64,000 bases of DNA, from assembly GCA_021442155.1 (NCBI GenBank), contig CM038215.1:209058982-209122981 (forward strand), given 5' to 3'. Positions 31,172 through 44,405 of the stretch are shown in pieces; the first letter of the stretch is position 1, and every line of letters starts with the position of its first letter. A program made the translations under genes and the position numbers. The notes under the pieces are model-generated. The model made no database searches. It was given only the letters and a program-made list of their open reading frames with translations, and was not told where the DNA came from. The DNA comes from Cymbidium sinense. Taxonomy: Eukaryota > Streptophyta > Magnoliopsida > Asparagales > Orchidaceae.

Positions 31172-34100
31172 AAAATAAAATAAAAATAAAAAATTGGAAT
31201 GTCAAAATATTTGGAACATTTAATTTATTAACATTATACATAATTGGAGAAATATATGCTTCATTTATTTTATTCAATGACTGGTTCTTGAAGTTTATTA
31301 ATTTATTTAAACAAAAGCTTTTTTTTTATTCAAACTTGAACATCTAAACATCTTATGCTTTATCATGTGTTGTTGGTAGAAGATCCTTTAAATGGAAAAT
31401 TGTTTAGTACAGATCAGATGTTTTATATTTTTTTTAATATTATTATGTACTAGAATATAATAATAATAATAAATTTAATATTTTAATTTAGACAAAAAAT
31501 AGCATATATGTAAGAAAGATTGCAAGAGATACGAAGTTTTTTTATATATAAACAATTCTAAAAGAAAGAAATTAGAGGTCAAGCCGAGCTAAGAATGTTT
31601 CCATTAGTATGTGTTGTTGATTAAAAAAATGATCTTCTCTTAATTGAACAAGATAGAATTATTAAATTGAGTATTTGTTCAATCTCATATGAGTATGATA
31701 AAAATAGTAAAAGATGACAACAAGGTTTAAAGGATGATATTTGCATGACATAGGTCAGAAGATGGTCAAGTGATGGTGGTCGAGAGATAATGGTCGACTA
31801 ATAATTATCAAAGATGGCGGTCAAATAACAAAATTGAATGATGATGGACAAGTGGTGATAATCAAATGACAATTTATGGACAATAATGGTTGGGTGACAA
31901 TGGTAATCAAATGATAGTTATTACTAGTGGTGATCATCAATGTTGATCACCACATGGAGATATAAAGTTCTTTTTTAAAGCAAACTCTAATTTTAAGTTC
32001 AATTGAGTTCTTCATATGAAAAATGAGAGTTTATTTATAGTTTTTAAAAATGACCTTTTTATTATTATAACCAAAGTCCCAAAAATACTTTATCAGAAGA
32101 CTTATGTTGTTTCTTTTGATTATAGATCATTCATTTAGTATTTAAGTATCTTAATAATATCAAAATTAGGTGATCTTTAGTTAAATTTCATTCGCCAAGA
32201 TTCTTAATTTGATTATAATTATGCAAGATTAAGAGAAAATTATTGTTATGGAAATTTTAACTATGCTTAAATTTCTTTATTTGGGTTTAAGTGGATTTGG
32301 AATTGATCACTTATTACATCATTGTGTTTGCCTTATTAAGGTATTCAATTTAATAGTAAGTTTGTTGAAGTCAAAGTTTGGATGGTTCTGAATTTACTTC
32401 TAAAAGTCTCTAATCTAAATATTACATCAAGATATGTGCTTAATAGAATAAATTTTTTGGTGGCATATTAGCTAGTTCCCTTTTTTTCAAATGTTGTATC
32501 ATTTGACTACAAAATTAATGTTATTAAAAGAAAAGGTACATAGTTATGTAGACTCAATTTTATGTTATAATAAGACAACTCTTCTAATAATTATTATTGA
32601 TGGCATATTAAATCATAACATCATAACACTTTATGATGAAAATTGATTGTAACTCTATTCCTTCAATATTTATAACTTCTCATAACAAAGATTGAGTGTA
32701 ACTCCCATTTTTAAATTTTATATCACCATTCTTTTGACATTTATGATTATTCATGGTAGAGACTAAGTGTAACATTCACTTTTAAGTTTTGTAACTTTCT
32801 CCTTCTAATATTTGTAACTTCTCTTCATTTCTTGAAGTATAAAATGGCCCTCATAAGGGAGGGAAAACTTACATCTCCAAAGTCTCCCTTTGTAGGCTCC
32901 ATTTTCATTCTTACAAAAGGCTCACCACTCTCTTGTAGAGATGATGCATAATTCTTGTTGAATCCTAATTTGATATTAGAAAGATATTGGACCTTACTCG
33001 TAAGTCTTAGCTTGAGAAGTTGGGCATAGGAAGAGAGAATGAATACATTAATGAAATTAATAAATGTGGTGAGTACAATGCTGATTTGAATACAAAAACT
33101 ATAAAGGTATCTTAATCACAAATGACTCCAAAAGATCTTAAATAAAGTCTAAAGTAATGAGAGAGAAAAGGTCCCTATGATGCCTCTGGACTATTTATAT
33201 ATAGGGCAAAGGCTATGTAAAAGGCTACATAAAACTCCTAAAATAATATTAGTTTTACAATTTGCTATCAAAAATAAAATTTATAGAGGACTATTTATAT
33301 TATATATAATTGCAATAAACACAAACTCTAAGGACTAATTAAAAATAGACACATATACAATATCATAATTTATCTGGGGTGCAGCCTCTTAATGACGTGG
33401 CTCCTGTCATGAATCAACTCACTCTAAGTTGGATGTAGAACAAGTTAGTGAACCGAGACCTTGAAAAGTTGTTGTGTGAGTGAGTGGTTGGCGAGTTTTC
33501 TTATGGAGGTCACTCCTCTGATTTGTTGGGTGAGTCTGATGAGAGTGTTATATGGGCCTTCAAAGTGTGACAAGTTCTCTAACAGGGCTTGACCCATGAT
33601 GCATCCTTTGGTTGTCAAGTTAACAGCGAGTCAGTGAGTGATAGATCTCCAAGTTGGTGTGCTCTTGTCTGATTTGGTTGTTTATCCTCTTTGGGCAAGA
33701 TTGTCATGCACGTGGTATATCTTGGATATACTATTTTTTTATAGACACAAATATTTCTCTATGTAGAGACCTGATACTATCATAAATAAGCAGTGTGTAT
33801 TCTTCTCATGATCTCTTGTGCTTCTCTACATAAAATTTCAAGTTTTGTTGCATAGGCAAAGTTATATGTGATCACAAAATTTGACTTCATCCACAAGTGA
33901 TCATTAACCTAGTTCACCATCACATCTTTAATGTCATAACGATAAAATGTAAATAATGAGAGCTCTAAAAAAACATTGGTGATTTTCATAATATTCTATT
34001 TTAAACTATTTTTCTTGCTAATTTCCATACTTTTTAAAAAAGTTTTTTGTTCAATTTTTGTTGAAAGATCATGTCCACAAGTAAGCCAGTTTAATTTTTT

Positions 34101-36485
34101 TTTTTGAAGTTATTTAGCTTTTTGAAACTTTTTGGTTCTTGGTTATCTTATTACTGGAGCTATAACATTCTTTCTTTTATAATTTTAGGTGATCACATTA
34201 ATCATTTAAAAATTATAAATTTTTTTGTGAATGTTAATGACATATTTGGATACTCCTACAACTTTTTTATGTAAAAATATTGCCATTTAATAAAATAAAA
34301 AATTTAAAAATTAGAAATTTCTTGAATATGCTATTACATTAGTTGTGGATTAGAATTTATCATGATTTATTTACTTGGCAAAAGAATTATTTTTTAGATA
34401 ATACTATAAAATCATAGATATTTTATAATAATTTTTAAAATTGATTTCTTAAAAATATTTGAATAATTATTGTTTAGTAATTTATATAATATATTATTAT
34501 CGTATAAAGATGTGTTGAAGTGTCAAATTAAAAAATTTCTCAACATGTTTAATGCTATTAGAAAAAGACTTCACTGATCTATATTTTTTCCATAGTTTTT
34601 ATAAAAAATTTGTTATTATTTTCTCTTTTCTTATTTTATCTTTGCTCCAAATTCATACAAATGTGTATGTGTATTTTAGGAACTATTCAAGATGTAACTT
34701 GATTGTTAGCTTAGAATTAACATTAGGTATCATCATTAATAATCGGCCCACTCAAAATCTATACCAAATATATACTAATCTCACTCAGCCCAATATGGAG
34801 CTCAACCAACACCAAGTTACAACTTGCCTTTTGGGTAAGAGATTATGCAAAACCAAGTGTAGCATCTGACAAGAAACTCGCCACCCCCATCATAAAAGTT
34901 TACCACAGCTCACCAAATGAACTCACTTGAAGTACCTGCTAGAGATAATTGATTGAGAAACTCACCAAGTGCAAGACTCATCCAGCCCACTCAGCCCTTA
35001 CTTTATACTCGATGAGTCATCCCACTTGCAAGCTTCATTAGCAAAAGGCTACCTTCACCATCATACCATTGTATAGTAGATGTGTTTGTACTAGGTGTAT
35101 TATATGTATATTTTTGTATCTAACATAGTTATTACTTTTTATTTATGTTGTATCCATTTTTGTAGCTCTCCTATCTTATAAAAAAATTTGTGAGACATAG
35201 TTGGGGACTTATAGACATTTAACTAGATCTTTTTATAAGGCTTTTCAATCTTATACTGTATTTTAATCTCATAATATGTACTGTTGATCTCATTTTTGCA
35301 TGAGACTAACTCCTATCCTTTTACTATTATTTAGGATTCCAATCCTAAATCATGGACTTCCTCACCTAGATACTTAGGACACTTGTGGTTATGTGGATAC
35401 TAAGCTCGAAACTAAAACCAAAATAAACACAATTGAAATCAAAACTTGAATTAAATAAAAGAAATTTAGAAAACCCAAACTATAACTAAATTGAAATCAA
35501 ATCTTAAGGGTTAGACCTAGAATAGGCTAGTGGACTCCACTAGACCTAACTTAATCCAAATAGGCTGAATGAATCGAGACATTCTTGAATCCAATGAAAT
35601 TGAATAAAACTCAAAATAAAACACACTTGAATCAAAATCTAAGTTCAATTGACCTTTAATAAAGCTAATTGGGTTACTTAACCTAAATTAATTCATTAAG
35701 GGTCTTATTATACTAAATTCAAATCAATTCAAATTAAATTAAGATCAAACCAAATTGAATCAATTTAAAAGCTTAGGATTATTATTCAAGCTTAATTAAA
35801 TACAAATATAAATTTAATTAGAGATCAATTTGGCTAATTAGGCTATTGACCTAAATTGGCTCATGTGATCCCATCAAGCCCAAACCAAATTAAATTAAAC
35901 TTTTCTAAAGGCTTAAAAGCATCATACTAACTCAGCCAAGCCCAAATCTAAATCCAATTGAGACCTAATTTGACTAAGTAGACTACTAACCAAAATAGTC
36001 CCAAATGAATCTTATTTTGCTAGAATCAAATTAATTAAAATTAAATCAAATTTAACACTCTAAATCTTTTTAAATTGATAATTAAACTTAATCTAACCTT
36101 CCCTTGGGTCCAATTTGACTAATTTAACCAATGGACATAAGTGAACCTAAATTAATCCAATTTGAACCACCTTGGGGTAAATTCAAAATTAATCCAAAGT
36201 AATTGCAACCAAACAACATCAATCACTGTAAATAACTCATTAAATATAATTGAATTCTAATAAAAACCTAAATTGACCAATTCAACCATTTAGCTCAACT
36301 TGACTCATTTGGATCAAATTGAGACAATTTGGGTTCAAACCAATTTGGTTGAAGCTAAACCTTCCTAAACCCTAGCTAACTATATTGTGTGGAGGCTGCT
36401 ATCACTAGCTTAATTGCAATGGAAGAGAAGTCAAAGGATAAGAGAATGAAAATGAATTAAAAGAGAAAATGATAAGAACTAAAAA
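31172..36485. other. 5.3 kb of AT-rich decayed repeat DNA, no gene recognised
   Basis: Near 31,740-31,960 a diverged array of words like GATGGTCAAGTGATGGTGG occurs. Near 33,400-33,600 and 34,750-35,050 words such as ACTCACC/GAGTGAG recur in opposite orientation. From about 35,330 to 36,480 there is C/A-rich wording of the AACCAAATCAAATT type, close in style to 53,300-53,760 and likely LTR-derived. The 105-codon frame at 34,552-34,869 has no known domain. Confidence 0.4.
32636..32960 (+). promoter_or_regulatory. Possible LTR promoter region with three direct repeats
   Basis: Three diverged repeats of about 65-75 bp begin at about 32,641, 32,690 and 32,762 (core GATTGAGTGTAAC, later ATTTGTAACTTCTC). 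They lead to TATAAAATGGCCCTC (about 32,843) and a GGGAGGGAAAAC leader. This is the usual build of a plant LTR U3/R promoter. I cannot find the partner LTR or its ends, so it is a guess from layout. Confidence 0.3.
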
Positions 36486-37216
36486 TATAACACCTAAAAG
36501 TTTCAAATAGGAAAATTAAAATTTTCATTATACACATTTTAAATTATACATCCATTTTCATGCATCCCAAAAGTCATTAGATATCTTTATAAAATCATCA
36601 AAATTTTTGTGAATCAAATGATATATGCATTTGTAGGTATATATAATTGATAAAGTTGATTTGCAATTAATCCCCAAACAAATAATTATTTAATTGAATT
36701 AACTAACTTGTAAATCTAACCTAATTAATCAGTTTGGTTAATTCGTCTATTACTATAGCAAATCTGAAATCCACTAAAAAAGGCATGCAATTGGTGGAAC
36801 TAAATGATGGAATTTTGATAGCTGAGTTTTAACATAAGGATTTATTATTAGGGATTAACCATAATAACATTAATTACCTCCATTCCATTCCCTCCTCTCT
36901 CCGTCTCAATTTTCTTTCCTTCTCTTGCATCTTATCGAGCAGTCTTAAGTTGAGCCATGCTTCCCACTTAAGGAGGAAGCAACTAATGCAAAAAATTTAG
37001 ATAGTTGGATGGTTGTTGAGTTCGATAGCTAAGGAGAAGTGGCTATGTTGTAGCTACATGAGGCTATAGCAGGAAAAATTTAAGAAAATTTGGTTAGGAG
37101 ATACCTGTAACTTTCTCTCTTCTGCTGGCTATATTGTTATGTTGTCGTGGGTTGTTGTTGCTATAATTACTGTGAAGATGCAAATTGGGGCTGCTATTAT
37201 TGTCGAGTAACATTTC

Positions 37217-37259
<43 letters not shown>

Positions 37260-37269
37260 ATTGTTACTA
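36486..37269 (+). repeat. 5' LTR, first part
   Basis: Aligns with 52,025-52,820 of the 3' LTR: CACTTTTAAATTA-type start, TTTCATGCAT(C/T)CCAAAAGTC, CCACTAAAAA(A/T)GGCATGCAA, GAGCCATGCTTCCCAC, then a CT microsatellite followed by TTTCTATTGTTACT. The MULE is inserted nine bases after CTTTCTA. Confidence 0.88.
37261..37269 (+). repeat. 9-bp target site duplication, left copy (MULE)
   Basis: TTGTTACTA, identical to 45,190-45,198. The 3' LTR holds a single related copy (TTGTTACTG at 52,812-52,820). Confidence 0.9.
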
Positions 37270-37347
37270 GGCTTAATTTTTAAATTAGCCCTAATTAATA
37301 ACGTAATTAAATAATTAACCCGATTAAAAAATTTAAAATAGCCCGTC
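37270..37347 (+). repeat. Left terminal inverted repeat of the MULE
   Basis: Starts GGCTTAATTTTTAAATTAGC and pairs with the complement of 45,109-45,189, with four substitutions in the first 53 bases and gaps in an A-rich stretch further in; it ends ATAGCCCGTC. Confidence 0.92.
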
Positions 37348-39156
37348 GCTTTATGGCGATCCCTGATTTAGGGCTTTTGCGTTCGTCTCTGTCCCCATTC
37401 CAGATCCAGCATTTATCCCCATCGCCGGCCAGGGCTCACCTCGCCGCCGGCCAAGGAAGTTTGTCGCCGGTGAAGGAGAAGATCGGAAGTGTTTTCATTG
37501 GATTTTTTTCGCCGATTTAGGTATTTTTCACCCTAAATGAAAAAAACTTGTTAGATTTTTATTTTTATGCGTATAGTAGGTATGTTTAAGCTATTTAGTT
37601 TGATTTTCATAAAAATTTGTGGTAGATCTCATTTTTCTATTTTTATATTTTTGTAGGGAAGGTTAATTTGTGCGCATATTTGTTACATATGTTTAAGGCA
37701 TTGACATCCAATTGTGTTGTTTATTGTAACACTTTATTTGATTTATCAATTATAAATGAGGTTGTATGTGGTGTTTAGGAACTTCATTGAATGAAGATTG
37801 AATAATGATTGAATAATCTTCAATTATTATTGAGCACCATTGAACATTATTGAAAATGGATCAAATATAACTCAATTATTATGGTTATTTAAGCCATGGT
37901 TAAGGTCATATATGAATTGATCAATGCTCGATTCTCATTCGGCCAATTTTTCATAATCATTGCAATTATGATAGTCGAAAATAATCAATAATTATTAGAT
38001 CATCATTCAGAGATGATTCATTATTTTAAGATATTTTCAAGACATTTGATTATTTTTTCAACTTGAGTTAATCATCAATTGATGATTATTCAATTATTGT
38101 TATAACATTATTTGAGCATGAATCAATCTTTATTCAATCATGATCTGAGAATATTTTTAAGATGGTTCAATCATGTTTCAAGTATAGTTCGAATATTATT
38201 TGATCATATTTTAGCTCATCGCCTCTTCTAGAATTGAGAAATTTGTGTTGTCTTATTACATATTTTAATTTATGATATAATTAGACACATTAAAATGCAT
38301 TACAATGGTTGTATTTCGTATAGGGTTAGTGGTGTAATGCAAAAATTAATTAAGTTATTTAAGGTTAATTATTTCATTGATAATGCTTAAAATCCCCATT
38401 TGATCAATATTTAAAACTCCTCAAATATAAATTTTTTTGTGACGTGATTCATCAATGATTATTGAAGATAGTTAACAATATCAAGAATAAAGTGGTACTC
38501 CATTTTGATCAAAAATAGAGGAAAAAAAAGCAATATTTGAAATTATTAAGTTTGCTTTGATTTATGAACTACAATTTATAGAATTTTCATTGATCGAATG
38601 GTTCAAAGGATGGGGAAAAATAATAAGTTGCTTAATAGCTATTTGAATGAGAATAAAAACTTTAAAAAAAATGTATTTAGGGGTTGTTTGTTTTGTTTAT
38701 TTCTAGAGTAAAGTAATGTAAATACAAGAAAATGAGGTTGTATAATTGTCACTTTTTGTTGTTCTAAGTTGTGACTTGTTAGTTTCCGAAATGAGGTTGT
38801 GGCTGTGAGCTATTTTTGACTTGTTTGTTCTGATTTGTTAGTTTTTCACATTCAATCTTTGTGGTTTAAAATGATTTATGTAAGTTGTTACATAGTGGAT
38901 ACTTGATGTATCGATGAATGAGCTATGCGATTTAGCACTTATTATATGGATATATGATAAATATGAGTATAATATTTATGATATAAAATGTCAATATTCT
39001 TTTGTAGTCTTCTATATCATATATGAATCCAATCATTTTTGTGCATAATAGGTAGCATTTCATTTCGTCCCATCGTTGTATTGCTCCTTAATTAAATTAT
39101 TTGCATTTATCAGGTGCGGCGAAAGATTATTGTTATTCTGTTATTAGTAGTTAGTG
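37348..39156 (+). promoter_or_regulatory. MULE leader: GC-rich 5' UTR and probable UTR intron
   Basis: 37,348-37,520 is strikingly GC-richer (CGCCGGCC words, like a host gene 5' UTR). A GTATTT after CGATTTAG near 37,519 and TTTATCAG before GTGCGGCG near 39,112 could be the ends of a UTR intron of about 1.6 kb. The AT-rich part at 37,790-38,200 repeats words such as GATTGAATAATC/CAATTATTATTGA. Confidence 0.5.
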
Positions 39157-41725
39157 ATGAGTTCAGCTACTGTCTGTATAGTTCTTTATTATGGCGGTGA
39201 ACTGAGAGTAAACGACGATTTCATTCCAACATATATTGGTGGAAAAAATCATCCAGTCCAAATCCCACGTCGGATTAGATTCGAAGAATTATAGAAATGA
39301 ATCATGAGCTCGTTGAAGATAGATCCAACAAAGTTCTTTATGAATCTGGTGAGTCATTTTCCTATTGGTGATGGATTTATTGCAAGTCCCATTGATTATG
39401 AAGAAGTCAGTGAAGCTATACTTACTGCAGCATGTGCGCAACCTAATGTGGTTTATGTCAAAGTTATGGAACTGTTGTGTAGAGATAGGGAGGTTAACAG
39501 TATAGAGGAATGTGAGAGAGCTTGAACGAGCATTGAGTACATCGCGCCAGCTTCTCAGCTAAGTACTCCAGTGGAATATTATGGGCCTGAAGCAAGAGAA
39601 CATGATTTCTTTGCTGGGACAAGTTCTGCTGTTATGGGTGACTTAGAAGATAATGACATGAATGTACTACCCACCGAAGATGTTGGATATGAAACTATGC
39701 CTAGTGGAGCTAGTAGTGATGATGATGAGGAAGAGGATGATAACTACGCAGAACGGGCTAACTTACTGGCCACAGAATCATCCCTTAGTGTTAGGGACTT
39801 GATTATTGATTACTCAATTAGAACAAGTCATACGGAAGAGCACCTGATACGGAATAATGATTATTTGCGTAGCGCTGAAACAACTAGAGAATGGGATGAG
39901 AATCTTACATTCGATGGCCCATCAGATAATTTGGTCTTTGAGGAGGATAACTACATTCTAGATGAATTATTTGAAGATATGTGTTTTTAATTCAAGAAGC
40001 AGTTGCAATTTGCTATTCAGGGTTGGTCTATCATGAACAATGTTGAGTATGTCATTTGTGCTTCAAATCAATTAAAATTCACAGCACAGTGCAAACATCA
40101 TTCTGACCTAGGTAGACCATGTTTGTGGAGCTTACATGCAAGATCAATTAAGAGGTTGGGCGGTGCGTGGCGTATTAGTTCATTAGGCTCACTCACCTGC
40201 GGTCATTGATATTAATCTTTGGACACGTGCAATGCACACCACAGTTCATCAGTTATTTCATCCAACTCGTAATCAAACATCAACTAGATTTGAAGCCCAG
40301 GGAAATTGTAGGCCGTATTGAGTCGAAGTTCAATATAAGAGTGTCCTACATGAAGGCCTGGGATGCACGTCGAAAGGCTGTTAAGGTTATTTTTGAAAAT
40401 TGGGAGGAATCTTATAGAACATTGGGAAAATTCATGTCTGTCGTTTGCGCATCTATGCCAGGGTCAGTATATCGGATACACTCAATAGAATCGAACAGAT
40501 TTCAATGGCTGTTTTGGTCATTTGAGCCTTCAATAAGAGGTTGGCAGTATTGTCGCCCAGTTCTATGCCTTGATGGGACTTTTCTCCTGGGTAAGTACAG
40601 AGGAATACTGCTTACTGCAGTTGGGATCGACGCAAATAATGGCTTATTTCCACTAGCCTTGTGGAATTAGAGTGCATCGAGTCATGGGTTTGGTTTTTGC
40701 ACATATTACAAGACTTGATCCCATCAATTTCTATAAGGGGTAATCTCTGCCTCATCTTAGATAGACATGTAGGCCTAGTTCGTAGTTGCAGAGAGATCTT
40801 TCCTTGGGCAGCACATCGCTTTTGTTTGCGCCATTTAAGGGAGAACTTCAAACGGGCCGTTAGACAATTCGGCATAGGTGATGTTGACTTCATATGTCAG
40901 AAGATGTACGTTGCAGGAAATACGGATGACATTCGAATTTTTAAGCGGTATATGACAAACATCAAGAATATCAAGCATGAGGCATATGGCTGGCTTATTT
41001 CAAGGGACGTTCAACAATGGTCTCTTACTCATGATGATGGATACAGGTACGGTGCAATGACTATAAACGCAGCTGAGTGCTTCAATGGTGTGCTTAAAAG
41101 AGCACATGGTTTACCAATTCAAGCCTTGATTACAGCAGTATACTACAACATAGTATCCCTTTTCATGAAACGTCTTGAATCAGCTATAACTCTCGAAAGA
41201 TAACAGGAAATTTTGTTCTCTCCATGCATTAAGATAACGTTGTAGGCTAATGAACGAGAGGCAAGGAGATTTCCTGAACTAGTGTGAATAAGCATGTATG
41301 AGTACCAGATGTTTGATGTCACTAGTAGAACCTTCAAGGTTGAATTAGATGAAAATAACGAGTGTATGTGTACATGTAGACAACCGCAAGCTTACCATCT
41401 GTCATGTGCACAGATGATTGCTGTTTCAAGTCAATGACACATAAACCATATTCATTATGTCTCAGCATACTATAGTTTGCAAAACTATATCAACACCTAC
41501 CAGGACAAATTCTACGTAATGCCTGATCGGGAAGAGTTGGGTGAACACATCATTGGTGGCACATGCCCAGATTATAATCCACCAAATGTAAAAAAAAAAA
41601 GAAAAGGCAATTGCCAAGGACAAATAGATTTAAAAATACTATGGTGAGAACACTACAATAAGTTCTGGGTTTGTAGTGTGTGTAAGATCATTGGACACAT
41701 AATACGTGTCCTCAAATCGATATCC
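39157..41725 (+). pseudogene. MuDR-type MULE transposase, broken
   Basis: Residues from ATG at 39,157 give a PB1-like N terminus (GGKNHPVQIPRRIRFEEL), then an acidic stretch (DDDEEEDD). Next is the MuDR DNA-binding domain at about 39,990-40,200 (FAIQGWSIMNNVEYVICASN, WSLHARSIKRLGGAWRI). The DDE core follows: D in CLDGTF (40,572), D in LILDRHVGL (40,760), E in NAAECFNG (41,075). A SWIM-like motif (CTCRQPQAYHLSCAQ; final C-x-H reads C-A-Q) lies at 41,369-41,415 and a zinc knuckle (CSVCKIIGH, last Cys lost) at about 41,672. All three DDE residues survive. Stops at 39,292, 39,298, 39,523, 39,988, 40,207, 41,201 and later, with frame changes near 40,200 and 40,665, make it dead. Confidence 0.92.
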
Positions 41726-41877
41726 GATTGTGATACATCATTGGTTGTTGGTTATAACATAATTTTATTCAGATATGTCATACAGTGATTGTTGTTGTTC
41801 CATTTGGATTAGTACTCATGTAGTAGCCTATTATCTATGTGTGTCTTCAACGCTATTGATTAGTGTTGTGTTAAGTG

Positions 41878-42098
41878 TTGTTTGTTACACTAGCTCTGTT
41901 GAGTGTAATTGAATTATTGTGTTCAGTGTTATTTGTTACACTAGCTCTGTTCAGTGTGATTGAATTATTATACTTGATATAGTTGTTACATTTGGTACGC
42001 TTGTTACACTTGTTATAGTTGTTACACTTGGCGCGCTTGTTACACTTGTTACTTTTGTTATGCTTGTTATAGTTGCTACACTTGTTAAATGTTACGCT
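41878..42098 (+). repeat. Minisatellite between transposase and PMD gene
   Basis: First two ~60-bp copies around TTGTTACACTAGCTCTGTT, then about ten diverged copies of a 9-12-bp unit TTGTTACACTTG up to the PMD gene start. Confidence 0.75.
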
Positions 42099-42169
42099 TC
42101 TTCATAGCTTGTCTTATTAATGTTTAACTGATTGCACATTGTTGTTTGCCTCAATTGTAATAGGAAAGA

Positions 42170-44405
42170 TGTCCGGCAATGACGCTCCGCATCCCCGTAG
42201 GAGGCGATGGCGGATGAGGCATTGTTGACTACGACCACCACCGCTGAAGTGCACCCAAGTATATTGCTTACGTGGTAGGCAAACAACACTCGATTCGGTA
42301 AAGTTTCTTTAACAGTGTTTTTTAATGTTTCTATACATATACATTTATTATGCTGACGCAACCCTACATATGAATGATTGTGATTGCAGGTTTCAGTGAT
42401 TGAGTCGCGCACCTCGATGTTTAGAATGGCACGTAACGTCCCATTTATGGATGCTTTGCGAGCTATCAGGCCAGATAGTGTCTCCGAGATACAGTATATT
42501 AAGCTGGATCACCACTTACTGACAGCGTTTGTGGAGCGGTGGTGTTCACAGGAGAATACCTTCCACCTGGCTACCGATGAGATGAAGATTACATCATAGG
42601 ATGTTGCGATGATTCTTGGTATTGATAGATATGTAATTGGCGTGTTGCGCTGGTGGGAAAGCGATGAGCTACATAGCCGATTATTGCGATGAGTTGCTTA
42701 GCGCATCCGCACCCATATTGTATACCATGATCCGGTCCATCCATATATCACATCAGAGTTCTGAATGGGACAAGCTCATGCACGTACTTGCTTACCCTTA
42801 TGATAGTTGCGATGGACATACTTCCGCGATTCATATTTAGATCTACCAGAGTTATAGTGCACTATGCATGTCAGAGTATACATACTATTTGCCATTGGAT
42901 CCTTTATTTTTTCAGATACTTCAGGTTCTGAGGTTCATCTGCAGTATCTGCCATTACTTCAGGATATTGACACGTTCATGGAGTTGTTGTTGGGTTTAGC
43001 TGTGCTCGCTCATCTATATAGGGAATTACACAAAGCAATAAAACTAACACGCACTAACATGGCTGGATGTGTTCATTTACTGCAGATATGGGCGTGGGAG
43101 CACATTCATGTGGGAAGACCTACGTTACGTGTTCCATATCCTATAGACATTGACAGACTTATCATAGGATTCCGATGGAATGAAGGTTATGTTTGGGAAA
43201 TGCCAGCATCCAATATCAGAGCTTATAGAGATGAGTTGGACGGACTTCTGTAGAGTCAGGTATGCTGATTTGATGTAATGTTTATTGGCTTACTCATTAT
43301 TGGCTATTTATTAAAATAATAACTTATGTTATATCGCAGTCATCCGGAGCCATATGGACATCGATCCGCGTGTGTGAATATATGTTTAGATAGAAAATAT
43401 GGCTAGTTAGATGCGATCATATGTTGGAAGAGGGTAGAGTGGTACTTGCCTGATCGTGTGCTCAGACAGTTCGACATGTCTCTTACCATTGATGTTGCCC
43501 CGATAGATCCATCGTTCGTACAGGTTGATGGCCGAGGAAAAGCTGATATTGATTGGGTCCATTACCACAACTCTTAAATTGCATTGTGGGAGCGAAGACA
43601 TGAGTCAGTTGTCATTGTGGATTCATCATAGCATGATCAGGAGTCAGCGATCAATCGATACATGAGATGGTATCGTTCATGGCCTTCACTATACATGTTG
43701 AAGGCACCGACACTTTCTCCTGATACATACTACCCTCGAGCACCTGTAGAATGCTTGCTAGTTAGTCTAAATGCATAGTATTACAATTTACTTTTCTTTG
43801 TAACAATGATACACTGATATAAATTTTTGTATATGCAGCGTGACCCCATCTTGAATACTGAGGACATATTCTAGCGTTATTTTGGCAGAGGTGACGATAC
43901 GAAATATCAGACATCTTTTGATGAATATGAGAAATTGTTGGTGGCACTAAGGCGAGATATGCTTATCTCATCGATCTGAGGATACTAACATTCCGGGCAC
44001 TTGCGTGATGCGATGTTCCATTGATGGATGTGGGGCCATCCTCTATCTCAGTGGTGGGACAGTCTACCTGTACATTTACACAGCCACCCCAGTATTCATA
44101 TCAAGAAGCAATGTGATCTCAAATACACCCATGGCACGCAGCAGTCCCGCCGACATATGGTCCACCATCATTTCATATGACACCGCCATATGGAGTTTAC
44201 CACGGGTATTTGTTGCCTACGCAAGCTTCGGTTGATATACCTCATGTTACAGAGTTAGGATGTTCGCAACATCCCGTGGAGTAGATGGAAGAGGAGGAGA
44301 ACCATCGACATTATCATCAACGTGATCGGCCGCGGTGACCACCATCCCAGTACACTCCTGGCAGCGATGCGATTCCACCACGCAGGCATCGACGATGATA
44401 GATGT
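42170..44405 (+). pseudogene. Plant mobile domain (PMD, MAIN/MAIL1-like) gene carried by the MULE, broken
   Basis: Exon 1 starts MSGNDAPHPRRRRW, typical of transposon PMD genes. Intron 42,298-42,389 (GTAAAG...TTGCAG), exon 2 to 43,259, and intron 43,260-43,339 (GTATGC...CGCAG) follow. The domain reads HHLLTAFVERWCSQENTFHL, stop, DVAMILGIDRY, then HLQYLPLLQDIDTF, LAVLAHLYRELHKA, MAGCVHLLQIWAWEH, VEWYLPDRVLRQFDM, DIDWVHYHN, stop, IALWERRHE. PMD is known from host proteins such as MAIN and MAIL1 and from transposons; its biochemical role is not settled. Stops at 42,226, 42,597, 43,575 and 43,629 and frame changes break it. Three of these (TAG/TAA) sit where Gln codons are expected, suggesting C-to-T decay. 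Confidence 0.88.

Noticed and set aside
33400..35050. ACTCACC/GAGTGAG words in opposite orientation, considered as a TIR pair
   Set aside because: The matches are short and scattered; no continuous inverted repeat or target duplication could be set.
40612..40893. 93-codon minus-strand frame
   Set aside because: Shadow of the MULE transposase DDE region, whose conserved residues are on the plus strand.
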